From positions 1 through 64,000 of the forward strand of contig CASETM010000090.1 in assembly GCA_949290865.1 (NCBI GenBank): a DNA stretch of 64,000 nucleotides, read 5' to 3'. Positions 36,111 to 45,100 of this stretch are shown here, one piece after another. This DNA is from an uncultured Bacillota bacterium (GTDB lineage Bacteria > Bacillota_I > Bacilli_A > Erysipelotrichales > Coprobacillaceae). The notes beneath the pieces were generated by a model. The model was given only the letters and a program-made list of their open reading frames with translations, did not search any database and was not told the DNA's origin. The first letter of the stretch is position 1. Each line of letters begins with the position of its first letter. Position numbers and translations under genes: made by a program.

Positions 36111-38057
36111 ATGAAAAACGAAAAAGATTATTATTTAACTACAGCGATTACCTATACATCTGGTAAGCCTCATATTGGAAACACATATGAAATCATTCTG
36201 GCTGACGCTATTGCCAGATTTAAAAGACAGGAAGGATACAACGTTTACTTTCAGACTGGTACAGATGAACATGGGCAGAAAATAGAAATTAAGGCTAAAG
36301 AAGCTGGAGTAGAACCAAAAGAATATGTTGATCATGTGGCAGGTATTGTAAAAAACATCTGGGATATGATGGATACCTCATATGATAAATTCATAAGAAC
36401 AACAGAACCGTATCATGAAAAACAGGTTCAGAAAATCTTTAAAAAACTATATGATAAAGGTGATATTTATTTAGGACATTATGAAGGAAAATACTGTACT
36501 GCCTGCGAATCATTCTTTACTGAATCGCAATTGGTCGATGGAAAATGTCCAGACTGTGGTGGTGAAGTTCATGATGCCAAAGAAGAAGCTTATTTCTTTA
36601 AACTGTCAAAATATCAGGATAGGCTAATTAAGCATATTGAAGAACATCCTGAATTTATTCAACCAGTATCGCGTAAAAATGAAATGATGAATAATTTCCT
36701 GAAACCAGGATTACAGGATTTATGTGTATCACGTACATCATTTAAATGGTCTATACCTGTTGATTTTGATCCAAAACACGTTGTATATGTGTGGATTGAT
36801 GCCTTAACTAACTATATTACTGGTTTAGGTTACGATGCAGATGGAAATCATGGTGAACTTTATAAAAAATTCTGGCCTGCTGATTTACATTTGATTGGTA
36901 AAGATATTGTCAGATTCCATACGATTTACTGGCCAATTATGTTGATGGCGTTAGATATTCCTTTACCAAAACAAGTATTTGGTCATCCTTGGCTGCTTCA
37001 GGGAGAAGGTAAGATGTCTAAATCAAAAGGGAATGTCATTTATGCTGATGATCTTGTTGATATATTTGGTGTAGATGCAGTTAGATATTTTGTTTTACAT
37101 GAAATTCCATATGATAATGATGGAAGCATCACATGGGATCTGCTGGTAGAAAGAATCAACAGTGATCTTGCCAATATTCTTGGTAATCTTGTTAACAGAA
37201 CGATTGCTATGTCTAATAAATATTTTAATGGGATTGTAGAAAATAAAAATGTCAATGAAGACGTTGATGATGAATTAAAAACTGTTGCTTTGGCAATGCC
37301 TGGAAAAGCCATTGCCAAAATGGATGAGTTCAAAGCAGCTAATGCATTAGATGAAATCTTTACTCTGTTAAGAAGAACAAATAAATATATTGATGAAACG
37401 ATGCCATGGGTACTGGCAAAAGATGAAAGCAAAAAAGATCGTTTAGCAACAGTATTATATAATCTGATTGAAGCTATTCGTTTTTCAGCAGTTATGCTGT
37501 ATCCATATATTCCATCAACATCAACAAAAATACTGGATCAGATCAATACAGATAAAAGAGATCTGGACAGCTTGAAAGAATTTGGACAGTATACTTCTGG
37601 AACTAAAGTAACTGAAAAACCTGAAATGCTGTTTGCCAGATTAGATCCAAAAGAGATTGCCAAGAAAGTTGCGGTTATTGAAGAAAAACAGAAAGCTTCT
37701 GTAAAAGCAGCTAAGAAAGTCGTAGAAGAAAAGAAAGAAGAAATCACGATCGATGATTTTGCAAAAGTAGAACTGACAGTTGGGACAGTTATTAAATGTG
37801 AAAAACATCCAAATGCCAATAAACTTTTAGTCAGTCAGATTGATTTGGGAAATGAAACAAGACAGATCGTCAGTGGTATCGCTGATGCTTACAAACCTGA
37901 AGAATTCGTTGGCAAAAAAGTTATTGTTGTTTCAAATTTGAAACCAGCAAAATTAAGAGGTGTTGAATCACAAGGTATGATCTTAGCTGGAGGAGACAAA
38001 AAAGATATTGAAGTTGTTTCAATTCAAAATCTGCCAAATGGAACAAAAATAAGATAA
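36111..38057 (+). CDS. metG: methionyl-tRNA synthetase
   Basis: A 648-residue class I synthetase. HIGH-type motif HIGN (about 20), zinc-knuckle CTAC...CPDC, KMSKSKGN and a C-terminal tRNA-binding (EMAPII-like) domain (about 540-648). ATG 36111 with AAGGAGG; the longer frame runs through the T-box and is rejected. Regulated by the T-box upstream. Confidence 0.97.
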   Translation: MKNEKDYYLTTAITYTSGKPHIGNTYEIILADAIARFKRQEGYNVYFQTGTDEHGQKIEIKAKEAGVEPKEYVDHVAGIVKNIWDMMDTSYDKFIRTTEPYHEKQVQKIFKKLYDKGDIYLGHYEGKYCTACESFFTESQLVDGKCPDCGGEVHDAKEEAYFFKLSKYQDRLIKHIEEHPEFIQPVSRKNEMMNNFLKPGLQDLCVSRTSFKWSIPVDFDPKHVVYVWIDALTNYITGLGYDADGNHGELYKKFWPADLHLIGKDIVRFHTIYWPIMLMALDIPLPKQVFGHPWLLQGEGKMSKSKGNVIYADDLVDIFGVDAVRYFVLHEIPYDNDGSITWDLLVERINSDLANILGNLVNRTIAMSNKYFNGIVENKNVNEDVDDELKTVALAMPGKAIAKMDEFKAANALDEIFTLLRRTNKYIDETMPWVLAKDESKKDRLATVLYNLIEAIRFSAVMLYPYIPSTSTKILDQINTDKRDLDSLKEFGQYTSGTKVTEKPEMLFARLDPKEIAKKVAVIEEKQKASVKAAKKVVEEKKEEITIDDFAKVELTVGTVIKCEKHPNANKLLVSQIDLGNETRQIVSGIADAYKPEEFVGKKVIVVSNLKPAKLRGVESQGMILAGGDKKDIEVVSIQNLPNGTKIR

Positions 38058-38082
38058 GGAGTCCATCCTTATCTTTTTTTTG
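38053..38082 (+). terminator. terminator of metG
   Basis: Stem GATAAGG/CCTTATC overlapping the stop codon, then nine T. Confidence 0.9.
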
Positions 38083-38132
38083 TTTGTAAACTGTATTATA
38101 ATACCGTTGTACAAAGTAAAATTGAATAATAT

Positions 38133-38290
38133 TTACAGGTTTTATATATATCATATATAAATGAAAAAGGAATCAGGTGAAAAACCTGAGCTGTCCCGCA
38201 GCCGTAATGTGGAGAATAAGCGACAATGTCACTGGGAAACTGGGAAGACGCTTAAACGAGGAAGCAGAGCCGGAATACTTGCCTGTATCT
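38133..38290 (+). promoter_or_regulatory. cobalamin (vitamin B12) riboswitch
   Basis: All conserved parts appear in order: GGAATCAGGTGAAAAACCTG, GCTGTCCCGCAGCCGTAAT, CACTGGGAAACTGGGAAG, ACGAGGAAGCAGAGCCGG and the B12-box-like AGCCGGAATACTTGCC. It is followed by a terminator hairpin and then the helical-toroid/DUF4430/ECF operon, so that operon should be expressed when cobalamin is scarce. No gene lies in the 38058-38396 gap. Confidence 0.95.
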
Positions 38291-38334
38291 AAGAATAGAC
38301 TTTACGGAGTATAAAGTAGTTCTTCTAGATATAT

Positions 38335-38363
38335 AACTGGGATAACTGCGCCCAGTTTTTATT
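38335..38363 (+). terminator. terminator of the cobalamin riboswitch
   Basis: Stem AACTGGG/CCCAGTT (38335-38341, 38351-38357), then TTTATTT. A competing small hairpin (ACTTTA/TAAAGT near 38299-38318) lies between aptamer and terminator. Confidence 0.75.
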
Positions 38364-38396
38364 TGGGAGTTATTTGATTTGAAAGGGGAAAGGAAT

Positions 38397-39671
38397 ATGA
38401 AAAAATTAGTTAGCAGTTTGCTTGTATGTACAATTGCTGTGATGATGAGTTTTTCATCAATAGGTATTGTTCAAGCTAAACAACAGACACATGAAGAATT
38501 TTTACAGGAAGTAGAAAGAAAGTTAAAAAATGCTGGAGAATATGTTTATGGAGGACAATCATTTACTGTTAGTTCATCATCTGATTTTTTAAATTACATA
38601 AGATCTGGAGCAGACATCAATGATCAATTAAAAAAAGATTATTTAAATGATTTAAAGGATCATTTAAATAAATACAATGGAAAAATTGTAGCAACATTCT
38701 ATGGTAATGAAAATGAAAACGATTTAGGACTTTACGGAGCAGTAATTTTGGTTTTAAAAGAATTAGAAGTCAATCCAGAAAATTTTGAAGGATATAATAT
38801 TGTCAACACCTTTGAAAATGTTGATTTTTCTATAGCTAGTGCAAATCCATATTATTATCGTTTAGCTATTGAAGCTGCAAATCCTGAATATAAAATTAAA
38901 ATTACTGATCAATTTATTGAGGGGTATTATACATTTGGAAAAGGAATGGATAATTTTGGTTATTCTTGTGATAATACAAGTATGTTTTTAACTTCACTTT
39001 TAACAGTAAAAGATAATTATGCTCAATATGTAACTGATGCCAAAAAAATAATTTTAAACTATGAAAAAGAAAATGGTTTTATTGGTGAGGAAATGTATAC
39101 AAATTATGTCAATTCTGATTCAACTGCCTATGCAATGATGGCATTTTCAGCCATAGGAGATGTAAATCAGTCATACAGAATATATTCATTACTAATTCAA
39201 AATTTTGAAACAGAAAATTCTGGATTATTTGGTTATAAAGATAATCAAAATGTAAGTGAATATTCTACAAAAGATGCAGCTATATCATTATATTATTTTA
39301 AAGAATTTATTAAAAATGGTGATCATGTTTATACAGTTGTAAGTCGTGACGATGCAACATGTTATCAAGATGGAAAAGAAATTAGGGAATGTATGATTTG
39401 TGGTCATCAGGAAACAACTGTATTAAAACAGCTTGACCATCAATATGTTACAACTGTTGTCAATCCAACTGTAAATAATCAAGGTTATACATTACATAAA
39501 TGCAGTTTATGTGGTGATGAATATAAAGATCAATTTGTTACAGCCATGCAAAATAGTGCTATTCAATCTGTTGATACATCAGATCAAACTAATATTTTAT
39601 TATATGTAAGTGCTGTTATAATTTCAGGAATGAGTATTATTTATTTATTACGAAAAAAATCAGTATTATAA
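38397..39671 (+). CDS. secreted helical-toroid protein, probable alpha domain of a B12-capture complex
   Basis: A 424-residue surface protein: signal peptide (cleavage near Ala27), a helical region (about 30-300) whose repeats resemble the prenyltransferase/terpenoid-cyclase alpha-alpha toroid (NSDSTAYAMMAFSAIGD, YSTKDAAISLYYFKEF), two extracellular Cys-pair modules (Cys322, ECMIC 332-335, CSLC 369-372), and a C-terminal membrane helix (about 401-420) with RKKS tail. The same toroid fold forms the N-terminal domain of intrinsic factor and transcobalamin. Behind a B12 riboswitch and before a DUF4430 protein, it is inferred to bind cobalamin outside the membrane. Start 38397 has AAAGG upstream. 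Confidence 0.75.
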   Translation: MKKLVSSLLVCTIAVMMSFSSIGIVQAKQQTHEEFLQEVERKLKNAGEYVYGGQSFTVSSSSDFLNYIRSGADINDQLKKDYLNDLKDHLNKYNGKIVATFYGNENENDLGLYGAVILVLKELEVNPENFEGYNIVNTFENVDFSIASANPYYYRLAIEAANPEYKIKITDQFIEGYYTFGKGMDNFGYSCDNTSMFLTSLLTVKDNYAQYVTDAKKIILNYEKENGFIGEEMYTNYVNSDSTAYAMMAFSAIGDVNQSYRIYSLLIQNFETENSGLFGYKDNQNVSEYSTKDAAISLYYFKEFIKNGDHVYTVVSRDDATCYQDGKEIRECMICGHQETTVLKQLDHQYVTTVVNPTVNNQGYTLHKCSLCGDEYKDQFVTAMQNSAIQSVDTSDQTNILLYVSAVIISGMSIIYLLRKKSVL

Positions 39672-39716
39672 GAAATACATAATTTTTTATGTGCTTTTTC
39701 TATAGGAGTTAGGATA

Positions 39717-40397
39717 ATGAATAAAACAAGAAAGTATTTAATTGTATTTTTGAGTATTTGTTTTGTATTTATCGTAACGGTTGGAATTAAACAGACTATT
39801 TTTTCTGATCAGATTAATAGTTCAAGTACAATAAATAAAGAAGAAAAAACTGCGACGACAAATTCAAAAGAAAAAGATGCAAATACAGAACAACAAAGTA
39901 GTGAGTCTGAAATAAATGAAACAAAAAAAGAAGAAAATAATAATACTTCAATAACTGATACTTCACAAGAAAATACAACAAAACAAAAACAGAAAAACAA
40001 TAATACACAACAGCAAACTGATGATACTAATACAACACAACAGACAGTACAGGAATCACAGAATAATAATCAGCAATCTGAAGAAACAATAATTTATAAT
40101 ATGAATATTAAGGGCAAAGGAAACTATCTTCTTCAAACAAATATATCAATTTATGATGGACAAACAGTTTATGATGTATTAGAAAAGGTAACTCATCAAA
40201 ATAATATAGAATTAGGAGCTGAAAATGGAGAATATGGAATTTACGTTTATAATATTGGTGGATTAAAAGCTGCTAATTATGGAGGAAATTCTAATAATGG
40301 CTGGGTTTATACAATTAATGGAAAACCTGTTGGTTTAGGAGCTGGAGAACAAACATTAAAGTCCACAGATAGAATAGAATGGAAATATCTATATTAG
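39717..40397 (+). CDS. membrane-anchored DUF4430 (transcobalamin C-terminal-like) protein
   Basis: A 226-residue protein with an N-terminal membrane anchor (about 7-27) and no lipobox. A long Asn/Gln/Thr/Glu-rich linker (about 30-120) follows, then a DUF4430 domain (about 125-226) with DGQTVYDVLEKVT, YIYVYNIGGL-like, NNGWVYTINGKPVG and DRIEWKYLY. DUF4430 is homologous to the C-terminal beta domain of intrinsic factor/transcobalamin, which caps cobalamin. It is the second gene of the B12-riboswitch operon (45-base gap). The linker would let the domain reach the toroid partner at the cell surface. Confidence 0.85.
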   Translation: MNKTRKYLIVFLSICFVFIVTVGIKQTIFSDQINSSSTINKEEKTATTNSKEKDANTEQQSSESEINETKKEENNNTSITDTSQENTTKQKQKNNNTQQQTDDTNTTQQTVQESQNNNQQSEETIIYNMNIKGKGNYLLQTNISIYDGQTVYDVLEKVTHQNNIELGAENGEYGIYVYNIGGLKAANYGGNSNNGWVYTINGKPVGLGAGEQTLKSTDRIEWKYLY

Positions 40398-40406
40398 AGG
40401 TAAAAA

Positions 40407-40946
40407 ATGATAGAAATGACAAAAGTAAAAGAAATTGCTTTGATCAGTATCCTGGCAGCAGTTAATATTGCTTCACGTATTTATCTGCAGTTTTTACCAA
40501 ATTTCAAACCAGTCACATCGATCATTATTATTTCTGTAATGTTGTTTGGCTTGGCGTTTGGTGTGAAACTGGCAGTTGTCACAACAATTGTGTCTAATCT
40601 GTTTTTAGGTATGGGAACATGGACTTTCTTTCAAATCCTGGCCTGGGTGACTATCTGCTTATTAACGGATGCTTTTGTTGGTATCATAAGAAAAAGAGGA
40701 AAAGAACCACATATTCTGGTTATGGCTGTATTTGCTTTTTTGATGGGTTATGTGTTTGGTATCATTGTTTCTTTGGAACAGTTGATGATTGGTGGTTTTA
40801 GTTTATATATTGTCTATTATTTGGCGGGATTGCTTTTTGATACTTTTCATGCTGTTGGTAATTTTGTTTTCTATTTATTATGTGCACCAATCTTAATGAA
40901 ACTTTTTAAAAATGAATTAAATAAATCAGTATATACAATAAAATAA
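40407..40946 (+). CDS. ECF transporter S component, probably for cobalamin (CbrT-like)
   Basis: A 179-residue integral membrane protein with six predicted helices, and N-terminal IALISILAAVNIASRIYLQFLPNFKP, a typical ECF S-component opening. It binds the substrate and associates with a shared EcfA-EcfA'-EcfT module encoded elsewhere. Its place, nine bases after the DUF4430 gene in a cobalamin-riboswitch operon, makes cobalamin or a precursor the likely substrate. Confidence 0.85.
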   Translation: MIEMTKVKEIALISILAAVNIASRIYLQFLPNFKPVTSIIIISVMLFGLAFGVKLAVVTTIVSNLFLGMGTWTFFQILAWVTICLLTDAFVGIIRKRGKEPHILVMAVFAFLMGYVFGIIVSLEQLMIGGFSLYIVYYLAGLLFDTFHAVGNFVFYLLCAPILMKLFKNELNKSVYTIK

Positions 40947-40985
40947 AAATAGGATAAAATACTAGAAGAAAGACAGGTGTTGAGT

Positions 40986-41627
40986 ATGATAGTTAATGAA
41001 AAAGCAGTAAAAGAAATTTTAAATGAAGTAGGCAGTGATCATTTGGTTGCAGCAACAAAATATGTTGATGAAAAAGAAATTGAAAAACTGGAACAGTTGG
41101 GTGTTCAGTACTTTGGTGAAAACAGAGTACAGGCCTTTTTAGAAAAATATGAACAATATCATGGAAAAGGTCATTGGCATTTCATTGGTACACTGCAAAG
41201 TAATAAGGTGAAATATATTATTGATAAAGTTGATCTGATCCATTCTGTAAATACATTAAAACTGATTAAAGAAATTGAAAAACAGGCAAATAAAATTGAT
41301 CGAGAAATTGATATTTTAATTGAGGTCAATATTGCTGAAGAAGAATCCAAACAGGGGATTGATGTTAAGGATATCGATGATGCCATGTCATTGATTCAAC
41401 AGTGTCCTCATGTTCAGATGCGAGGCCTAATGATGATGGCACCAAATATTGATCCTGATGAAACGAGAATTTATTTTCAGAAAACAAGAGAACTATTAAA
41501 TGACCTGCAGCAAAAATATTCAGAATATAAAATAGATATTTTATCAATGGGAATGTCACAGGATTATAAGATTGCTTTAGAAGAAGGTTCAACTTTTGTA
41601 AGAATTGGTAGGGCATTATTTGAATAA
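40986..41627 (+). CDS. yggS: PLP-binding protein YggS/YlmE family
   Basis: A 213-residue alanine-racemase-fold PLP carrier that balances B6 vitamers; it is not an enzyme with known substrate. The PLP Lys is in AATKYVD, followed by FGENRVQ, HWHFIGTLQSNKVK, and SMGMSQDYKIALEEGSTFVRIGRALF. Start taken as ATG 40986 with AGGTG upstream; GTG 40977 and TTG 40980 are alternatives. It has its own terminator. Confidence 0.93.
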   Translation: MIVNEKAVKEILNEVGSDHLVAATKYVDEKEIEKLEQLGVQYFGENRVQAFLEKYEQYHGKGHWHFIGTLQSNKVKYIIDKVDLIHSVNTLKLIKEIEKQANKIDREIDILIEVNIAEEESKQGIDVKDIDDAMSLIQQCPHVQMRGLMMMAPNIDPDETRIYFQKTRELLNDLQQKYSEYKIDILSMGMSQDYKIALEEGSTFVRIGRALFE

Positions 41628-41661
41628 AATTATTGAGTAATCAATAATTTTATTTTTTTTT
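41625..41661 (+). terminator. terminator of yggS
   Basis: Stem TAAAATTATTGA/TCAATAATTTTA, then nine T. Confidence 0.85.
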
Positions 41662-41670
41662 GCATAAAAT

Positions 41671-41698
41671 TTGACATAATCCAACAAAGTATTATAAT
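41671..41698 (+). promoter_or_regulatory. promoter of the MarR/activase operon
   Basis: TTGACA and TATAAT with a 16-base spacer. Confidence 0.8.
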
Positions 41699-41712
41699 GT
41701 TAGCATCCTAAC
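41699..41712. promoter_or_regulatory. candidate MarR operator
   Basis: Dyad GTTAG-CATC-CTAAC immediately after the -10 box, with 5-base arms and a 4-base spacer, matching the layout at 26200-26213. Confidence 0.55.
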
Positions 41713-41727
41713 AAAAAGGAGGCTACA

Positions 41728-42162
41728 ATGAATAATAATATTGGATTAGAAGTTAGATTTTTATCAAAATATATTAGTCGTTATTTGCAAAGTCTTAATA
41801 AATCACAGGATAAGTTGACTGGTCCGCAGGGACTGATCCTGATTTATCTTTGTCAGCATCAGAATGTCTGTCAAAGAGATATTGAAAAGTATCTGAATAT
41901 TCGTCGATCAACCGCTACGGGACTGATTTCGACATTAGAAAAGAAAGGATATTTAAATAAAGAAGCAGTTGAAAGTGATGCCAGATTAAAATTGCTGGTA
42001 CCTACAGAAAAAGCAAGCGATGTTGTTAATGCACTTGAAGAGCATGTCATTCAGCTGGAAAACAGAATGTTAAAAGGTATTAATCAAAAAGAAGTTGAAA
42101 ACTTCAGAAAAACGATGAATAAGATGATCAATAATTTACTGGAGGAAAATAGCAATGGATAA
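41728..42162 (+). CDS. MarR-family transcriptional regulator
   Basis: A 144-residue winged-helix protein. DNA-binding region: QRDIEKYLNIRRSTATGLISTLEKKGYL and wing AVESDARLKLLVPTEKA. AAAGGAGG ribosome site. It overlaps the 1411-residue activase gene by eight bases, so the two are translationally coupled, and it probably represses its own operon through the dyad at 41699. Confidence 0.92.
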   Translation: MNNNIGLEVRFLSKYISRYLQSLNKSQDKLTGPQGLILIYLCQHQNVCQRDIEKYLNIRRSTATGLISTLEKKGYLNKEAVESDARLKLLVPTEKASDVVNALEEHVIQLENRMLKGINQKEVENFRKTMNKMINNLLEENSNG

Positions 42163-45100
42163 ATTATATTATATGGGGATAGATGTTGGCAGTACAACAA
42201 TAAAAATATATGTAGAAGATAATGATCATCATTGTATCTATTCAAAATATACAAGACACTTTTCTGATATCAAACCAGCCATGGAAAAACTCATTACAGA
42301 AGTTAAAGAAAAATTTGGTAATCTGACATTAAAGGTTGTCATGACCGGATCAGGGGGACTGTCATTATCAAAATATCTAAATATAGAATTTGTTCAGGAA
42401 GTTATTGCCTGTACAAAAACAGTAGAAACATATATACCAGAATGTGATGTTGCCATTGAGCTTGGTGGTGAAGATGCCAAAATCACCTATTTTGAATCAT
42501 CACTGGAACAAAGAATGAATGGAACATGTGCTGGTGGAACTGGGGCATTTATTGATCAGATGGCGACGTTGTTACAGACGGATGCAGCAGGACTTAATGA
42601 ATTGGCTAAGACATATGAAACAATTTATCCGATTGCGTCACGTTGTGGGGTATTTGCGAAAACAGATATTCAACCGTTGATTAATGAAGGAGCAGCTCGA
42701 GAAGATATTGCTATGTCTATTTTTCAGGCAGTCGTCAATCAGACTATCAGTGGGCTGGCATGCGGAAAACCAATTCGTGGAAAAGTTGCTTTTTTAGGGG
42801 GACCATTATATTTTCTTGATCAGTTAAGAGCATGTTTTATCAGAACATTGCATTTAACAGATGAAGAAATTATCTTCCCAGAAAATTCTCAGCTGTTTGT
42901 CGCTATGGGAGCCTGTCTGTTATCTCGTGACAATAAAATTAAGGTGACAACGATAGATTATATTTTATCAGTTCTGGCATCATTAAAAGATGGATTAAGT
43001 GATGAAACAGATACATTAAAACCGCTGTTTGAAAGAGAAGAAGATCGCATTGAATTCAGAAACAGACACTACAATACAAAAGTAAAGAAAAGAGATTTAA
43101 GAACATATCAGGGACCAGCTTTTTTAGGAATTGATGTCGGATCAACAACATCAAAAGCTGTCCTGATTGATGATCATGGATCAGTTCTTTATACATACTA
43201 TTCTTCTAATGAAGGAAATCCAGTACATGTTGTGACCAAAATCTTAAATGAAATTTACGATGTCTTACCTGAAGGAGTTAAGATCGTTCATGCCGGATCA
43301 ACAGGCTATGGAGAAGCATTGATCAAATCTGCTTTTAAACTGGATGTCAGTGAAGTAGAAACAATTTCACATTTTACTGCCGCAAAATATTTTAAAGAAG
43401 ATGTTTCATTCATTCTAGATATTGGTGGACAGGATATGAAAGCCATTAAGATAGAAAATGGTATTATCAAAGATATTCTGCTTAATGAAGCATGTTCTTC
43501 AGGATGTGGATCATTTATTGAAACATTTGCGAAATCTTTAGGATATGATGTATCTGAGTTTGCTAATCTGGCATTAAAATCTACCGCTCCAATCGATTTG
43601 GGTTCAAGATGTACGGTCTTTATGAATTCAAAAGTGAAACAGGCACAAAAAGAAGGCGCAAAGATAGAAGATATATCAGCTGGATTGGCTTATTCAGTTA
43701 TTAAAAATGCATTATATAAAGTTATCAAATTAAGATCACCAGAAAGTATTGGAAAAGCAGTTTTGGTACAGGGTGGAACTTTCTATAATGAATCTGTATT
43801 AAGAGCATTTGAACAGGAAACTGGCATCAAAGCTATCAGACCAGATATTGCTGGATTGATGGGAGCATTTGGAATTGCTTTGATTGCTAAAGAAAGATAT
43901 CAGGGACAGGGAACAACGCTACTTACTAAAGAACAGCTGAAAGAATTTACATATGAAAGTACGATTCGCTACTGTCAGAAATGTACTAACCATTGTATGT
44001 TAACAGTTTCTACATTCAATGATGGCAGTGAACATATCAGTGGGAACCGTTGTGAACGTGGAGCCAATCTGCCACCAAAATCAAAACAGTTGCCTAACCT
44101 ATATGACTATAAATACCGTCGTATTTTTAGTTATCGTTCATTACCAGAAAATGAGGCAGAACGTGGAACGGTAGGAATTCCTCGTGTCTTGAATATGTAT
44201 GAAAATTATCCATTCTGGCATACTTTATTTACTGATTTAGGATTTAGAGTGGTGTTATCTCCACGTTCAAGTAAAAAGATATATGAAATGGGAATAGAAA
44301 CAATTCCTTCAGAAAGTGTTTGCTATCCAGCAAAGATCAGTCATGGGCATATTGAAAGTCTGATTGAAAAAGGAATTAAGTATATTTTCTATCCATCTGT
44401 TGCTTATGAAAGAAAAGAAAACCCATATCAGGGAAATCATTATAACTGTCCTGTTGTTACCTCTTATCCAGAAGTTATCAGAAATAATGTTGATAATTTA
44501 AATGATGGACAGATTATTTTCAGAAATCCGTTTTTAGATTTGAATAACAGAAAAACAATGTTTTCTAATTTAAAAGATGAATTTAAATTCTTTAATATAA
44601 GCGATCAGGAATTAAAGAATGCGATGAATCATGCTTATGAAGAATTGGAAAAATGTCGTAAAGATATTCAGACAGAAGGAGAAAAAGTTGTTGCCTATCT
44701 TAAAGAAAAAAATATTATAGGTATCGTTTTATCAGGAAGACCGTATCATATTGATCCAGAAATTAATCATGGCCTTGCTGATCTGATTACTGGTGAAGGT
44801 ATGGCAGTACTGACAGAAGATAGTGTTTGTCATCTTGATAAGGAATTAAAAGAACTGCGTGTTGTTGATCAGTGGACATATCACTCAAGAATGTATCATG
44901 CTGCTTCCTATGTTTCATCACAGCCACATTTACAGTTGATTCAATTAACATCATTTGGCTGTGGACTGGATGCTGTAACAGCCGATCAGGTGGCTGAAAT
45001 ACTTAACGCCAGAAATAAGATTTATACACTGATTAAGATCGATGAAGGAAGTAATCTAGGTGCAATTAGAATTCGTATACGTTCATTGAAATCAACAATT

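Noticed and set aside
39837-40080. Tandem repeat or CRISPR-like array in the DUF4430 gene
   Set aside because: The repetition is low-complexity codons for an Asn/Gln/Thr/Glu-rich linker, with no fixed unit or spacers.
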